Below, piece by piece: positions 12,025-24,791 of a stretch of 64,000 nt of DNA. Source of the DNA: Uloborus plumipes. Taxonomy: Eukaryota; Arthropoda; Arachnida; Araneae; Uloboridae. Both the position numbers and the translations under genes were made by a program. The notes below the pieces were generated by a model. It made no database searches. It was not told where the DNA came from and saw nothing but the letters and a program-made list of their open reading frames with translations. The stretch covers positions 16,001 to 80,000 of the forward strand of contig JAXGGA010004679.1 of assembly GCA_038373865.1 (NCBI GenBank). The letters run 5' to 3'. Position 1 is the first letter of the stretch. Every line of letters starts with the position of its first letter.

Positions 12025-13080
12025 TAATGATTTTTTTAACTAACGTTATCCATGTCCATGTCAATTATGACACTTTGATAACGAACGTGGACAAAGTTCA
12101 TCATATGCGACTTTTCTTTCATCACAGGACTTCTGGAATAAATGATCAACAGTTCAATTTCTCACAGAATTTATTGACTTCTTGTTTATTTTCAATCCAT
12201 CTAATTAGTAATATTCTGTCAGCATATCCTATTCTTATCAATTGAGGCGGCTAATTTGTCAAAGAACACATTGATGTTTTTTTGCTGAAAAACATTATCT
12301 GAAAAACACATTTCGCTGAAAAACATAGTTAATGAGAAGAAGCTTAAAATACAATTTAATTAATTAGAACTAAAAGTTTTGGTAAATATGTTGTTTTGCT
12401 GCATTCTACTACGCATGAGGGTCATTTTCAAAAATTCACTGCCATTTGTAAATAAGGTTGAGGCAAAACGCACGCATCATATACACACACAATACTAAAC
12501 CTATTCCTCCCGGGAGGGGGGGGGAGGCAAAGTTGCTTCGGATGCAAGCAAGCAAAGATTTTAAAGACAAAGTTAATATAACAATTCATTGAATACGTTA
12601 ATTTCCAAATTGCATTGAATATTAAATTTCAAATGGGGCCTGCCTGAAAAAAGTAATCCAAGAATAAAAAAAAAGCTTCTTTTTTTTTTAATAACTTTTT
12701 AAAGTTTACAGTGTTCACTGACCTCTCATAATATATATTTGTAAGTTTTACATTGATGTTTTTATTTGAGAATGTGGTCCACAGATAGAAACTCGATGGT
12801 CCACCATAGGAACTGGTTGCCAGGAATGAACCTCCTGCTAAAATATTTATTTTCAAGTTTCGTTCGGTATTAGTATATTTTCAAAAGTGAATGTTCTGAT
12901 TCAAAGAAAAATATTCTGATTAATTATTCCTTTTGTCAATATAAAATTTGAGTTGGAACAACTTTCCAAAAGAAAAAAGATAAAACTGTTATGTGGTCCA
13001 TTTTTATGGCTACCTTCCCTTAAGCCTTTAAAATTCCATTATTATAGGTAGAAAATTTTAACATCGGAATTTCACAAAAA
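12025..13080. other. AT-rich spacer, no gene seen
   Basis: Contains a poly-G run near 12517 and poly-T near 12679. Short frames here lack recognisable motifs. Confidence 0.55.
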
Positions 13081-13830
13081 TTGTTTTTAGTGCGCTTTAA
13101 TTGCACGCCGACGATGTATCGCACAACACATTAATAACCAAAATTATCGATACTGGATGCAATTCCGCGGTTCGCCAATCAAATACATCATTTGCATCCA
13201 TTCCGCCTTCCCGAGAATAAATGCGCAAGACGACGACTGTTTGATGCCAATTAACGCCATCCTATCTAATGCCCATCCCAATCCTGGTGCCCCAAACCAA
13301 CAAAAGCCATTTCTGAGAGATCTCTGCTAGCGCAATCCGGCATTTATTTAATGGAAAAGCGCGGGCGCGCAAATTCCTCGGCCCGAAAATCCCTATCCCT
13401 CCAATATAACGGGGAAAACATCGGGATCAGTATTGCACACATCCCTGGGTTTCCAGGCATCGGAAGGAATTCTGGAAACGCTTTCACAATCTCATCGCCG
13501 TGGCACTTTAATTAATGTCTGTCGCATTAATTGCGTTAAATCAGATCTGCATAAGCCGGCCGTGGACTTGGTCCAAGGCGACTCCTTAATTCGACCTTAA
13601 GGCCCGTGATGTATAACAGCTCTGATGAATACTGTGAGGCTGTGCGGACATCAGTCATGCGAAGCAGGACGCTGGCCGGACACGGCGGGAGGTCCGGCCT
13701 TGAGCGCTTTTAAATTAAATTTTGAGCAAGGACTTGTCTTGTGCCCAGATGGATGGGGAAAATTTCTGGCTGAGAGTGCCGCGGCATTATTAAAATGTGA
13801 AAAGTGATTAATATGCAGAGCCGTTTTGGT
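13081..13830. promoter_or_regulatory. Less AT-rich unique island, candidate conserved non-coding element
   Basis: A sharp compositional break: about 750 bp of mixed sequence with CpG-containing words (CGCGGGCGCGC near 13359) and homeodomain-core TTAATTAATG and GCATTAATTGCG near 13510-13535. No repeat ends, no internal tandem structure, and no convincing open frame (the longest, 13625-13807, has no domain). Unique, transposon-free islands of this type in arthropod intergenic DNA are often enhancers, but that is an inference only. Confidence 0.35.
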
Positions 13831-13934
13831 TAAAGTCTCTTGGCACTCGGATTTTGGATTTTTCGGCTCAAGTAGTATACCATCACTGATTATTTCAGGT
13901 TTCTAGCCTTATCAATTCTATTAGATAGCGTTTT

Positions 13935-14300
13935 CAATTTGTCTGGTCTCGAGATCAATTACCAGGTTAAGAAAAAATGAACTGATGATGTTTATTTTCT
14001 AAATGTTACTTGATGCTATTTCGCCCAACTATAAAAATACTAAATTTTATTTACCTTGTTCAACTTGTTTGCTCTTGAGATTGATTATCAGGTGAGACAA
14101 AAAATGACGCCAATGAAAGGTAGACATTATGTTATCGCTGTTTCACAAAACTACTCAAGAATTAAATCGCTAAATTCTGTTACTTCATTTTGTTCGTTAT
14201 TGAGATCGGTTATCCGTAAACATAAAGTGGCACCAATAAAGTATAATCTAATGTTTCATAAGCTTAAAAGAAAAAAATGAATGGAAGCTTAGAGTTAAAG
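13935..14300. repeat. Three-unit degenerate tandem repeat, period about 125 bp
   Basis: Related blocks start at 13935, 14061 and 14186. They share the pattern CAAyTTGTyTGsTCTyGAG, then ATyrrTTAyCAGGT, then an AAAAAATGA-type segment. The 74-codon frame at 14056-14280 falls within this repeat and has no protein signature. Confidence 0.75.
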
Positions 14301-17190
14301 TTAAATTTTAACGCAGAGTAGAATAAATGTTAGTACAACAGATCTCTGGTCACTGTGCTTGGCTTTGTTAACCCTACACTGCATAGTGTTGCCAATTGGA
14401 TCGATGGACAATTTTTCCTTATGACCATGCATAAGGCAACTCAAGCATAAAAAGCAAGTATTAGGTATTTTTAAAGCAAATATAATCATCTATCCTCAAA
14501 ATAATTTTTTTTAAATGTGTTCCAATGTTTTCTTATTACACTAAAAAACATATACTTATATGTCTCTCAAAGAACAAAAAATCATGCAATGTAGGGTTAA
14601 GCCCCTCTCTGTCAATACAAACAGAATATGTGACAGCTAATTTTATTTCAGTAATTTACATTTTTTGTTACGAATAAAAAAAAAAACCACACGTTTTTAC
14701 ACTTTTCCTCTTTTTGTTTATTTGTTTAATTAAAAAATACTATTATTTCTACAGAGAACAATGATGAAAATTCTTCGATATTCTTCGATCGTATGTTATA
14801 CCAATCGTGTGTAGCACATAATATGTTGATAGAAAGGTAATTGCTCTTGTATAATAATTCATGAATGAAAAATAAAAATTTTGCGAATTCGATAAACAAA
14901 CAGTCTTCCTCTATATACCAAAATTCTATCAACCAAAAGGAATCCAAAAAACCAAAAGTTATTCAGTACAAGAGTGATTTCGTTCCAAACATTTTGTAAT
15001 ATATTTACCTACTTTTTTCTAAAAAACTACAAATGCTGGGAAGACTGCAAAGTGAGAAATTCCACATGTCCCCAAAAATTATCTGCGTTAAATAGTTAAA
15101 TTATATCAATCGAAAAGAGAGTGCGGAAGGATCCTAATTTTTTTTTAATAAATAAATAAAATAAAATAAAATAAAATTAGGTGCATTATACTGTAAAAAC
15201 AACATTCATTTTTTTCAATGAATAGAACAAGCGTTTCTAAAACTTATTTGACTGGCGTGCTTCGTGTTTTACTGTAAGGATTATCTTCTTTTAGTAATAA
15301 AAATTAAGTTATTGATGTATCTTGCCAAAGCATGTTATGCTATGTATATATCTGTATAACTATTACATAAAAAGTCACTTCTTAAAATTAATATCTTTAT
15401 GAATTAAAGACCTCAACCATACTCTAACAACACACGAGAAAGATAAAAGAAAAAAAACCCTTTTCAATCGAAACCATAGAAGCTCAAATTTTTGCTCTTG
15501 TACATGTTCTTTGTAAAACATGCAATATTTATCATCAACGGCGTCCGGCACAAAACTCGGCGAAGAATCTTCGCAAATTCTTTGGGATAAAACATGTACC
15601 CTTTCGCCGAAAATGCCGTCTGATATTGACAGTGGCATGATATGTTGTGGCTCACAGCGGTCGGTACGACGGGCTCCTCTTTAATCACAACTCCTTCGGG
15701 TTTTTCTTACTTCCCCATTCAGGTCTTGGGCACAAGCATTCTAGTGTGTAGAGGGAAAAAACGCTGTTCCAGAGATCCGAGGCACATCCTTTATGGATGA
15801 CATTTAGGGAAAAGTACATTCAAGGGGATAATGGATGGAAAAATTATTCAAAAATCCTGAGAAAAGGGTTACCGAAAAAGCAAAATATTTCGTCATTTTT
15901 CATGTTTGGGAGGATAATGCGGGAACTTCTTCCTTCATAAATGTGGTGCTGTTTTTCATGATGTACGATGATATAAAATAAATGAAATTAATTTTCATTA
16001 ATTATAGTAATTATGTAGCTGAATAAAATTTTAGATCTGTTTTTTCAAATGTATTGAATTGTTTAATGTGATTAAAATCAACTTAGATGAAAAAACATAG
16101 AAGAAAATTCTATTTAAATAAACTAGTTGTATGTGTTGAACTATTGGAATCTGATATTGTTCAATAATTCACAGTATATTGTATTTAACTTGAAAATTCT
16201 CATGTGAAATAAATAATTGAATTGCATTTAGTTAATAATTATGTGAATAACTTTAGTTGCTAAAACATAAAGCTAGTGAAACGTGACTTTCTTACACAAT
16301 TATAGCGTTGACACTGAGATATTAAAGTGTCAATTTTTAACATTTACCAGGCCTGGATTTTTTTATCAAAGTCATATTTCATGTAATAAAGTTGTGGTAT
16401 AAAATTTCAGTGTTTCTTACATTTATTAATAAGTTGACAAAATGTAACTCATTTTCTAGAAACTGACGAATATTATTATTATAATAAATCATCCAGGATT
16501 ATAAAACATCCAGAAAATTAACAAAAAGTAAATTGAAGCTCAATATGTATTAATTTCTTACCAAGCCAAATATGAAAAAAGTTCAGATTCTTTGCACACC
16601 CGTTTTTGATAAAAGATATTGAGTTTCGATTCTATTTGCTACTTCAAGGAAAAAGCTTATTTTCAATTTAATTCTTTTTAAAGTAGAAATATCTCCAAAA
16701 CTAACCGTTTTTAATCTTTTATTTAAAATATAAATGTTGATTGATAAGTAAGGAAGAATACGTGTAGGACTCTAAAAAGTTCAACTTCAAAAATTTTAAA
16801 TTAAAAATATTTATCTATCTGTCACACACACAATATTACGATATAATGTAAATAGCAGATAATTTCTATTTAAATTATTCTGTGATTTTATATTTAATCA
16901 TATCAATGGGTTTTATTATAAGCATCAACTTAACAGTAGACTATATTTTTCATATTAAGGGAATGAATATGTTCGGATAATTGGAAAGTTTGGTTGCTTG
17001 GAGCTCGATAAACCGGACCTGTACTAAGCTTATTTCAATCAGTCATATTGAAGTCATTCCCGTATCAACCCTGGTTGATTACAAAAGGAATCATTCTCAA
17101 GAGTTGGTTCTCCTTAAGGTATTTTTAATTATCCCAAACAAGAGAAAGCAAACACCCGCACCTTCATCTCCACGTCAGAAGCATTTTAAA
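14301..17190. other. Long AT-rich spacer, no gene seen
   Basis: Nothing recognisable except a MITE fragment at 15178-15220 and short A/T simple repeats (15147-15177). Opposing and overlapping short frames near 15375-15688 lack motifs. Confidence 0.55.
15178..15220. mobile_element. Fragment of CACTG-type MITE, right end
   Basis: Reads GCATTATACTGTAAAAAC then AACATTCATTTTTTTC, matching the right terminal segment of the family; the rest of the element is absent. Confidence 0.65.
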
Positions 17191-17560
17191 CCGTAGCCGC
17201 TTTAAAAGCAATTAACGAGTTCACAGCTAATGATGTCGGCTCGCAGAATAAGCGAGAGAGCTTTTCCTTCATTAAGCTTCTGCGCGAGAGACTCTATCCT
17301 CCCTCTTGGAAATCCACCTGCCCCCTCTCCCCCCATTCCATCCACAATGTATTAAAAGACGATTATGTTTCTATAAAGTCGGTCTCTGTGCTTCTACTAG
17401 AGCCTGCCACCACCGAAGTCGTCTATCATAGAGCGGGCGGCCTCTCGCCTATTCCGAGGATTTCGCGTTCCTTTGGAATTAGTGGTCGATTTTGAGCCGT
17501 GGAGGGATCACCCGTCCCTCTGGAAGCAGGATTTATTTTGGAGGGAAGGGGTTGGTACCC
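17191..17560. other. Less AT-rich unique island, function unknown
   Basis: Contains CpG-bearing words such as GCGCGAGAG and GAGCGGGCGGCC, with no transposon ends and no convincing open frame. It could be conserved non-coding DNA or an unrecognised exon; nothing in the sequence decides between them. Confidence 0.3.
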
Positions 17561-17655
17561 TCTGGACTTTAGTATACGGGATTGTTGGCGAAAATCAGAT
17601 GGGAATGAGTTAGAGACTGAACAAAGTTTTTAATTTAAAAGAAAAAAAAAACATA

Positions 17656-18037
17656 CACTGCAAAAAAGAAGCTGTTGTTTTTACAGTATAACACTGGCAG
17701 CAAAGCTTCCAGTTTAAAAATTAAAGAACACAGTAATACACAGTAAAACTAGCTATTTTACAGTTTATCACTGTAAAACTAGAAATTTTAGTTTATTACT
17801 GTGAAATTGGCAATATTACCATAAAATTAGATGGATTATCCTGTAAAAACAACAGTATAATACCGGTATCAGAGGTTCCAGTTTAAAACAATAAAATGCA
17901 CAGTAATAAACTGAAACTAGCAATTTTGCAGTTTATTACTGTAAACTAGCAATTTTAGTCTACTACTGTAAAATTAGCAATTTTGCAGTACTGTAAAATT
18001 CGCTGTATTATACTGTAAAAACATTCATTTTTTAGTG
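17656..18037. mobile_element. CACTG-type MITE, copy 6 (TA target site)
   Basis: Begins CACTGCAAAAAAGAAGCTG and ends TTTTTTAGTG, flanked by TA on both sides. Two internal segments resembling AGAGGTTCCAGTTTAAAA separate arrays of CTGTAAAA motifs. Confidence 0.84.
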
Positions 18038-18342
18038 TACACATGATGGAAAAAAAATCTTTAGTTAGGAACTACATTGTTGCCACGGTATCAGAAACAA
18101 CGTGACGTTGCGACGTGCTTCACAGATTCTTGATAAGATCTGCAAACTATTTTTTCAGCTGGCAGAGAAAAAAAAACTTGAAAGATTTTAACAAGAAAAT
18201 AGCTTAGTTTCAGCTTTTGAAAATCTGTACTGCATTTTCTGAGATATAATCCACAGGCCATAATTAGTAGGTCCTTGTATTTGCATCTTATTTTGCAACA
18301 TTTCTCTGTGCCGATTCTGGTCTTGCAAATCATCAAAAGTTG

Positions 18343-18538
18343 TGGAGAAAAATGCAACATTAAGAAGGCACAAATAAGCAGGGATACTGCAGACACGTGT
18401 TTCGGGGCTTTTATCGGATGATTCTTCCTCCTAATGCTCACATTTCTTGCATTGAAAAAAGAGTTCCTTGTAGCCCCGAAACACGTGTCTGCAGTATCCC
18501 TGCTTATTTGTGCCTTCTTAACGTTGTATTTTTCTCCA
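18343..18538. repeat. Foldback element: 66-bp inverted arms around a 64-bp loop
   Basis: Arm 18343-18408 runs from TGGAGAAAAATGCAAC to GTGTTTCGGGGC. Arm 18473-18538 is its near-perfect inverse, from GCCCCGAAACAC to TATTTTTCTCCA. The loop contains CGGATGATTCTTCC and TGCTCACATTTCTTGCATTG. A diverged partial relative of loop plus right arm occurs at 62318-62400, so this is a dispersed repeat. The minus-strand 116-codon frame crossing it is a by-product. Confidence 0.85.
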
Positions 18539-20292
18539 TATCAACAGCACAAAGGTATTTGTAAACTTCATCAAAAGTTGGTTTAGCTCACAGACTTTTT
18601 CTTTTTTTTAATTTTTTATCGGCGTTGCAGACTGCAGAAAAAAATTCTGCGATCGGGATTATTGCTATTAAATATTTTCTACCAAGATATAATAATCGCA
18701 CCGAAGAATGCAGCCTTATTTTCTAAATCAAAATTGGTAATCAACGACCACGGATCGGCGAACAAAAAATAAAATAGCTGTTAAAAAATCTGCAACCAGC
18801 AAAAGTGCACAATAGGCATTAAATACATAATTTTCAAAGTAAAATCGAAGCTGAAATCAAGATGAAGTCTTTTTAGCTAATTCATTAAAAACTCTTTATT
18901 TGAGCAAGTATCCACGCATTATTTACTTCAAAACATTTTATTACCTTCAGTAAACAAAGTGGTCGGAAAAAAAAGTGGATACTTACTAAAGAAGTTATTA
19001 CTACGGCTACTGGCCACGAAAACATTTCCCCATTTTTGCCATTTATCTTTTCAATGACTTAACCTTATACAGCGATTAATCAGTAGCAAAAATATAAAAT
19101 TACTTTTCGTACGCTGTTTTATGCAAATAATATGTTTTTTTAAAATTGTTTTGTTTTACTCTTAATTTAATTAATAAAATAAGTGTTCATTGGTGCATAA
19201 GTAATAAAAGTTTGCTCCCATCAAAATACACATTCACATACATAAATACTCAAATTTTATATTCCTTTTTCACTTAGTTACGAAACAAGTATCTTGACAG
19301 AATGCAAATGAAATCTTTTAAAAGTCTCGTCTGCCCATGCATTATTCTTTGGTTTTCGATTTCATAGGAGCCTCAGATAACATACCTTAATATTATTCCT
19401 CTTCAAAGTCTTCTCGCAAACTTTCCAAACTCGGCATCCACAGAAGCCTTATTTTTTTCCTTCCTGGCGTTTTTTTACCCCACTCTCTGGCAGCATCAAC
19501 TTTTTTTTACCCCACTGCTGTTTTCCACATTTTTCCGGAACAAGACGGGAAGAAGATCCTTTTTTTTTCTCCTTTTCTTTTTTTTACTCCTTTTATTCTT
19601 CCATTTCTCCGTCGGACATATTGTTTTTATTATTATTTCTGCACAGTATCCTTAGAAAGAGAAGCCTTCTTTTTAGAGATCTTCTTAAAAACAACCGCCA
19701 AACCCGCATTGTACAGTTTTTATGAAAACGGAAAGATAATAATAAAAAGAACGCCAAAAAATCCCCAAAACGTTGGTGTTATAGGGATTTTCAAACTTCG
19801 CTTTTATGTGTTTGTTTGATTCATTCCATCTGCCTTCAACTTTTCTTGCGGCTTTGTTCATAGATAAATAAAATATATAATAAAAACTTCCTCTGCTTTT
19901 TTCATCATCTATTTTTTACCACGAGCAGTCAGTTTGCTCCTCTTCTTTTAAAGAAGGATTTTCCCCCGCATCCCGAAAAGTCAATCGCTTATAAACGAAA
20001 GACGCAAGATTGTGGGCGTCTAACATTTTTAAGCTATAGAAACGAAATGACTCCACGTTTGTCGGGAAGCCGCTGAAAAATTGTTTCTTTCTTTTTCATA
20101 CACACACCGGGCTCCTGCTTTTCTCTCTATTAGGAAAAAGCTTTGCTTCATCAATCGATACACAATACTCTTCCACGAGCTTAGGTAAACCATCAAAGTG
20201 GTCTCATGATCTTTCTCTATAAGTTACATGACTTGTTATAAGTACCCTAAATATAAAGTGTTAGCAGTTTTCGGACAAAGTTGAATTAACTC
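18539..20292. other. AT-rich spacer, no gene seen
   Basis: Contains pyrimidine-rich segments, with TTTTTTTACCCCACT occurring twice near 19473-19516. No element ends or coding sequence identified. Confidence 0.5.
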
Positions 20293-20295
20293 TTA

Positions 20296-20439
20296 GGGCC
20301 ATGCTCCACATCCGCGTAAAACGCGACCGAAACTGAAGGCAGTAACCGAAAATCCGGGTACTTTCCATAGGAACACCATTGAATAAATTTTACGCTTCTG
20401 CCGAATTTTTCTGCTTTACGTCGATGTGGAGCATGGCCC
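20296..20439. mobile_element. Harbinger-like MITE, GGGCCATGCTCCACAT family (TTA duplication)
   Basis: A 144-bp element with inverted ends GGGCCATGCTCCACATC and GATGTGGAGCATGGCCC, flanked by TTA at 20293-20295 and 20440-20442. 3-bp TWA duplications are typical of PIF/Harbinger. Internally it matches the inverse of the 144-bp copy at 35207-35350 and joins the two ends of the 1.77-kb copies at 35354-38895, so it is an internal-deletion derivative of that longer element. Confidence 0.85.
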
Positions 20440-20442
20440 TTA

Positions 20443-22328
20443 CTCTAAAGCAAATGAAATGTCTTGAGTTTAGAATTTTTCCCTCGGTTTGGAGGATTGA
20501 GGTTGCAATTCCCGAGACCACAAACTCCGAAGTCTGTGCATCGGCTGTTTAGCAATTGCCTCGGATACAGAAGTCGATTGGGCATTTCCTTCCCCTTCAG
20601 CCTCGGATCTTAATTGTTAGAGTGGAGAATACTTGGGCTGCCATCTGTTGGTGGCAAATACAGCTATTGTCAAAAAAAAAAAAAAAAGAAGACCTACGAA
20701 TTGACACAATCACGCCCCTCTTTACTGGAATAGTGCTATCCAATGGCACAGCGAGGGGGAAGTCACTCTCCTTCTTTTCAGAGCACTTGGTTTTAGCCCA
20801 TTACCAATAACAATATAGTAAGTCAGATATATGCAAAGAATTCCAAGTGCCTCCCCCATGATACAAATGCTGCCTGCATTAGTTACCTATATAGACTCGA
20901 AAACATCAAATAAAATCAGAACATTTAATCTTTGTCAAATTTCGGTGAAAGTTAATTGCTGCTGGTTTTCGGTGCTGCGAACTGTAACAAAAAAATAAAT
21001 TTACTTTTTTGGTTTTCAGGAATTCCCAACATAATGCTTCTAAACTTAACGTTTCTAAAATTCATCTTCCTGAAAGCAGTATAGGAACGAGCTATGCTAT
21101 GCAGAGGCATATCCTACCTCATAATGTACAATGAATTTTTAATGATGTACAAATTCTGTAATAAGTTATGACCAAATTGCTTCATTATGTTTGAAATAGC
21201 AAAAGAGAGGTAAGGATTTGCTGAAATTACCTCATGGCAGTTGATGCCGTGTCCATGAATTTTGCATTCCGTTTTACTCTCAGAAAGCGAAATGATGACT
21301 GAATAACCTCATGTAAGAGAAATCAAAGACAGCTACTGTTTCAAATTACGATTTAATCTGATTATTAGTTCCCAATAGTTGTTATCATGAAAGGTATTTC
21401 TTGAAACCAGCATGTTGATGATATGAAAAAACTACATCATGAATATTTATTTCAAACGTTTTTCAAATTGCGAGAGCATATCTTTTCACAATAATAAGCT
21501 TTGTAATAAAAAAACGAATCCCTAGACTTACGTTTTCTCAGTGAAATGGAAATAGTTCTGTACACCACAGCGTTCAGAAAAATTGCCATAATCAATACCA
21601 ATGCATATGTAGATGTCATAACTTCATAAAAAAAAACACTCTGCATAAACTATGCAACATGACAATTTTATCTTTTGTATATAATATTGCACGAGCAAGG
21701 ATTTGTGACAGGATGATCTCCACTTTATTGCAGTCACGTACGACAATTGAAAACCCCATTACCACACTACATCATTCACATTCAATAAAGACACTAGAAA
21801 ATAGCCCTCCACGCAGCATACAAAGCTAATAGTAACAATTTGGGTTCCAAGGGTAGCAATCCCATCGCATAAGCTAAACATGTCTTCTGCCAGAAATTAT
21901 ACAGCTCGGGGCACAAATGAAGTTTAGGTACAAGATTCCGAAGTGACATTTCAATCTCTCCTGAGACAAAGATATCTCCGTGATCTACGCCTCTTGTCCA
22001 TGACCGTCAGCATTTGCTTGTCAGCATGGTCGACAATTCTTTTGTTGCAGACGGGAACGGAATGAAATTATGATCCGCTTTCCATTTCTCTCTGCTGGAG
22101 ATAAATTTAGAGCTTACGAAAGAGGCAGAAAGTTGAAAAATCCTTATGGATTTGTTTTGGAGATAAAATAATTTATTAAGTGAAAGGTTCGTAGAAAGGT
22201 TTGAATTTACGATTAACTCTTTCAGCACTGCCGAATTGAGCTCTATGCCGCCCCTAGGCAGATTTGAAGTCCTCCCTCCCCTCACCCCAGTAAAGAAGAA
22301 GCAAATTCCTTGAAAGCATAATTTCTCG
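20443..22328. other. Spacer, no gene seen
   Basis: Mixed composition from 20470 to 20810, then AT-rich. Short frames at 20556-20810, 21452-21646 and 22007-22285 have no recognisable motifs. Confidence 0.5.
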
Positions 22329-22731
22329 AAAAACGCAACTAAAGCTAATTTTGCAGTAATAAACTAAAATTGCTAGTTTTACAGTAATAAACTGTAAAAT
22401 AGCTCGTTTTACAGTTTATTAGTTCTTTTACAGTTTTAAACTACAACCTCTGCTACTGTCTGTTTGCGTATTGTGCGCCTGGCAGCCTCGAACGCTTCCA
22501 TTTGAAAAAGAGGAGATAGGTTTAGGATGCGCACTTCTCGATGCCTTCACTTTTTGTTCGCTTGCTACTTCCTATAATTCCCCCCCCCCTATTTCGAAAA
22601 AATCAGAAGAGACTTCGTGCGTGCGCAGATTTGACGGAGGTCTCGCGAAAAAATGTTAGACAGTACCAGTATTATACTACGGTGGAGAAAGGTATTATAC
22701 TGTAAAAACAACAGCTTTTTTTTTCGCAGTG
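22329..22731. mobile_element. CACTG-type MITE, copy 7, left-truncated and interrupted
   Basis: Starts within the motif array (GCTAATTTTGCAGTAATAAAC) without the CACTG terminus and ends TTTTCGCAGTG. It is split by a TA-flanked insert at 22456-22663; MITE sequence resumes with CCAGTATTATAC directly after the insert. Confidence 0.75.
22456..22663. mobile_element. Short TA-flanked insert inside a MITE copy
   Basis: The expected MITE sequence CTCTGCTGCCAGTATTATAC is broken at TA by 208 bp that are less AT-rich. Ends are CTGTCTG and AGACAG with TA on both sides, a short inverted repeat. The 62-codon frame inside has no domain. Insertion is clear from comparison with other copies; the element family is unknown. 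Confidence 0.6.
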
Positions 22732-22776
22732 TGTTAAGTTTTCTTTTCTTTTCTTACTATCTTTTTTTCTCAAATA

Positions 22777-23824
22777 CAGTGGAGCCTCGTTAACGCGACA
22801 CCTTAAGGAACCACAAAAATATGTCGAGTTAAGCGGGTGTCCACTTACCAGGGTTCCATCAGCTATTGCAGCATTTTCTATATTGCTTATTTACTAGTTT
22901 TTACCGTTTACGTTATAGATATTAATTTCATTAAATAATTTTTCCTACATTTCTTCTTTTCCTTTTTTTTTCTTCCTTTTTTTAAAAAGTAATATAACAA
23001 AATAAATGGGACAATTTTGAATATCTAATTGGGAATAAATCCATAATTCTAGAAAATAGATAAGAGCTCCTGTTCAATCAGGTCTATCAAATAGAACAGT
23101 CCTGCTCACACTTGTATGAAAAACAAGTGTGATCGAGTAAGAAGTGTCTTGCGGATTGCCCTGTGTGTGTGAATTTATTTCTCCAGCCCTTTCCTAGCCC
23201 TGGGACTGTGTACCAAAAGCACACAGTGTGGTGGCTGACTCCTGTAGGTACAAGCTATCGCAAAAGTTTTTTCTTGAAAAAGAAGGAATTAGCTGATATA
23301 GGCAGGGATTCAAGTGAAACAGCACTGCGATCGCTTCGAATGCAATCGCTACTGGAAGTGAATTACATTATCATCAGCTAAACTTGGCACTGACGTTACT
23401 ACGAGCGGAGCCAATAAGAGCTCACAAGCATTCGGCCATCTCCTCTTATTCGCCAAGTAGGCTGTGACGTTTTATCTAGCTCGTTTTTCATAGGCAAACG
23501 TCACGATGAACGTTCTAATGTAATTCATTTCCAGTATCAAGAAACGTTCTAATGTAATTCATTTCCAGTAGCGATTGCAGTTTGCGATAGCCTGTTTCAC
23601 TTGAATCCCTGCCATAGAAAATTATCATTTATGATCAGACGGAAAGAGTATCGGTAGCAAAAATTGGACTAAAATAACAAGTGGGTGTCGACTTATAGAG
23701 GTTCCAGTAAATGTGTGTCATGTTGGAGAGGTTTACACCCATTGAAATTAGCATTGGACCAACCACTTAAAAAAAAAAAAAAATGTCGACTTACCGGATT
23801 AGTCGAGTTACCGAAGTTTCGCTG
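22777..23824. mobile_element. Tigger-type TIR element, CAGTGGAGCCTCGTTAAC family
   Basis: Left end TA-CAGTGGAGCCTCGTTAAC then GCGACACC; right end is its approximate inverse, AGTCGAGTTACCGAAG then TTTCGCTG-TA. CAGT-G-A-x-CTCG termini and TA duplications are characteristic of Tigger/pogo elements. The subterminal motif GTCGACTTAC/GTGTCCACTTACC recurs near 22838, 23687 and 23784. No transposase remains are seen, and a Harbinger-like MITE (23301-23613) sits inside. Confidence 0.75.
23301..23613. mobile_element. Harbinger-like MITE, GGCAGGGATTCAAG family, copy 1
   Basis: Inverted ends GGCAGGGATTCAAGTGAAAC and GTTTCACTTGAATCCCTGCC, with ATA directly outside both ends. Inverted similarity continues inward for about 70 bases (GCGATCGC, CTACTGGAAGTGAATTACAT). 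This copy has an extra direct duplication of about 37 bp, GTTCTAATGTAATTCATTTC occurring twice (about 23510 and 23547), absent from copies 2 and 3. Confidence 0.87.
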
Positions 23825-23826
23825 TA

Positions 23827-24783
23827 TTTGTTTATAGAATATTTTTCCTCTATTTTCACTAAAGCTAAATAATCTTCATTGTTACTTGATACATGTTTTT
23901 CATTCCATTTTAAAGCATTTCATTGTGCTTTCTTTATTTTCATTTTTTTTTTACTTCCTAATGAAAATTTTGTGTGTTCAATGATTTTTTAAATATTTTT
24001 TCCGTGCTTTAATGGATTCAAAATAAACAAAATGTGTATATCTTCATGGTTCTAATCCTTTATAGCAATTCTTTGCCAGCAACTGAATTTTCGTTTCTTT
24101 TCTTTCTCCCTTTTCTTTCAAACTGAAGTTAACATCGACTTTCAGACCCATGCGTGCTTCTTCCAGTCTCACCTGCTATTACGTCGAGAAGAAAACAATA
24201 AAAAACTTCATCAATCATAATCATTTATAATCTCCAATCGTGACGATTTCTCCTTACATCACCAACAATTTAATCAATTTCAGAGTGACCAGTGCAGTCC
24301 TCAAATCAAAACAGCCTCGCGGCCTTGGTGCAGACAGACATGAACTTCTTTTAATTTCTCAGAAAATATGCGATCCCAAAGTTTCCAGTTGGCAAGGCCA
24401 CTTAAGAAAATAAGCACCAGAGATGGTGTAGGTTGGTCAACGCCCAACAAGCAGCGAGTAGTATCAAGAATCCTACCTTCGGAGCTCTAATCATGTAAAC
24501 TGCGTAACTAAATAGCTCACTTAACCATTATCTTAAGCAGCTTTGTTTGAGATAGGCGAAAGAACTCATTTATTGTGGATGTGTGTGGTGGGGAAGTGGT
24601 GGTGGGGTCAGTGTGGAGCGGTGGTGTTGTACCCGAGGATTGATGCCTCTGCAGGGACATCCATCCTTCTGACAGTGAGAGCTCGTTTTGGGGGGATGTG
24701 TAGCAGTTGCGTGTTTCTTAATGAAAGAGAGGGAGTGTTAACCTGAAACATAAATAAATAAAATCAGAATATGTATTGCAGTG
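23827..24783. other. Spacer, no gene seen
   Basis: AT-rich to about 24280, then mixed composition with G-rich words near 24580-24610. The 67-codon frame at 24543-24746 has no recognisable motif. Confidence 0.5.
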
Positions 24784-24791
24784 GTATCATC

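Noticed and set aside
13622..13660. CTGATGA word considered as a hammerhead ribozyme core
   Set aside because: No GAAA at the required position and no supporting stems.
18091..18441. A 116-codon minus-strand frame
   Set aside because: It runs through the left arm and loop of the foldback repeat and has no recognisable domain.
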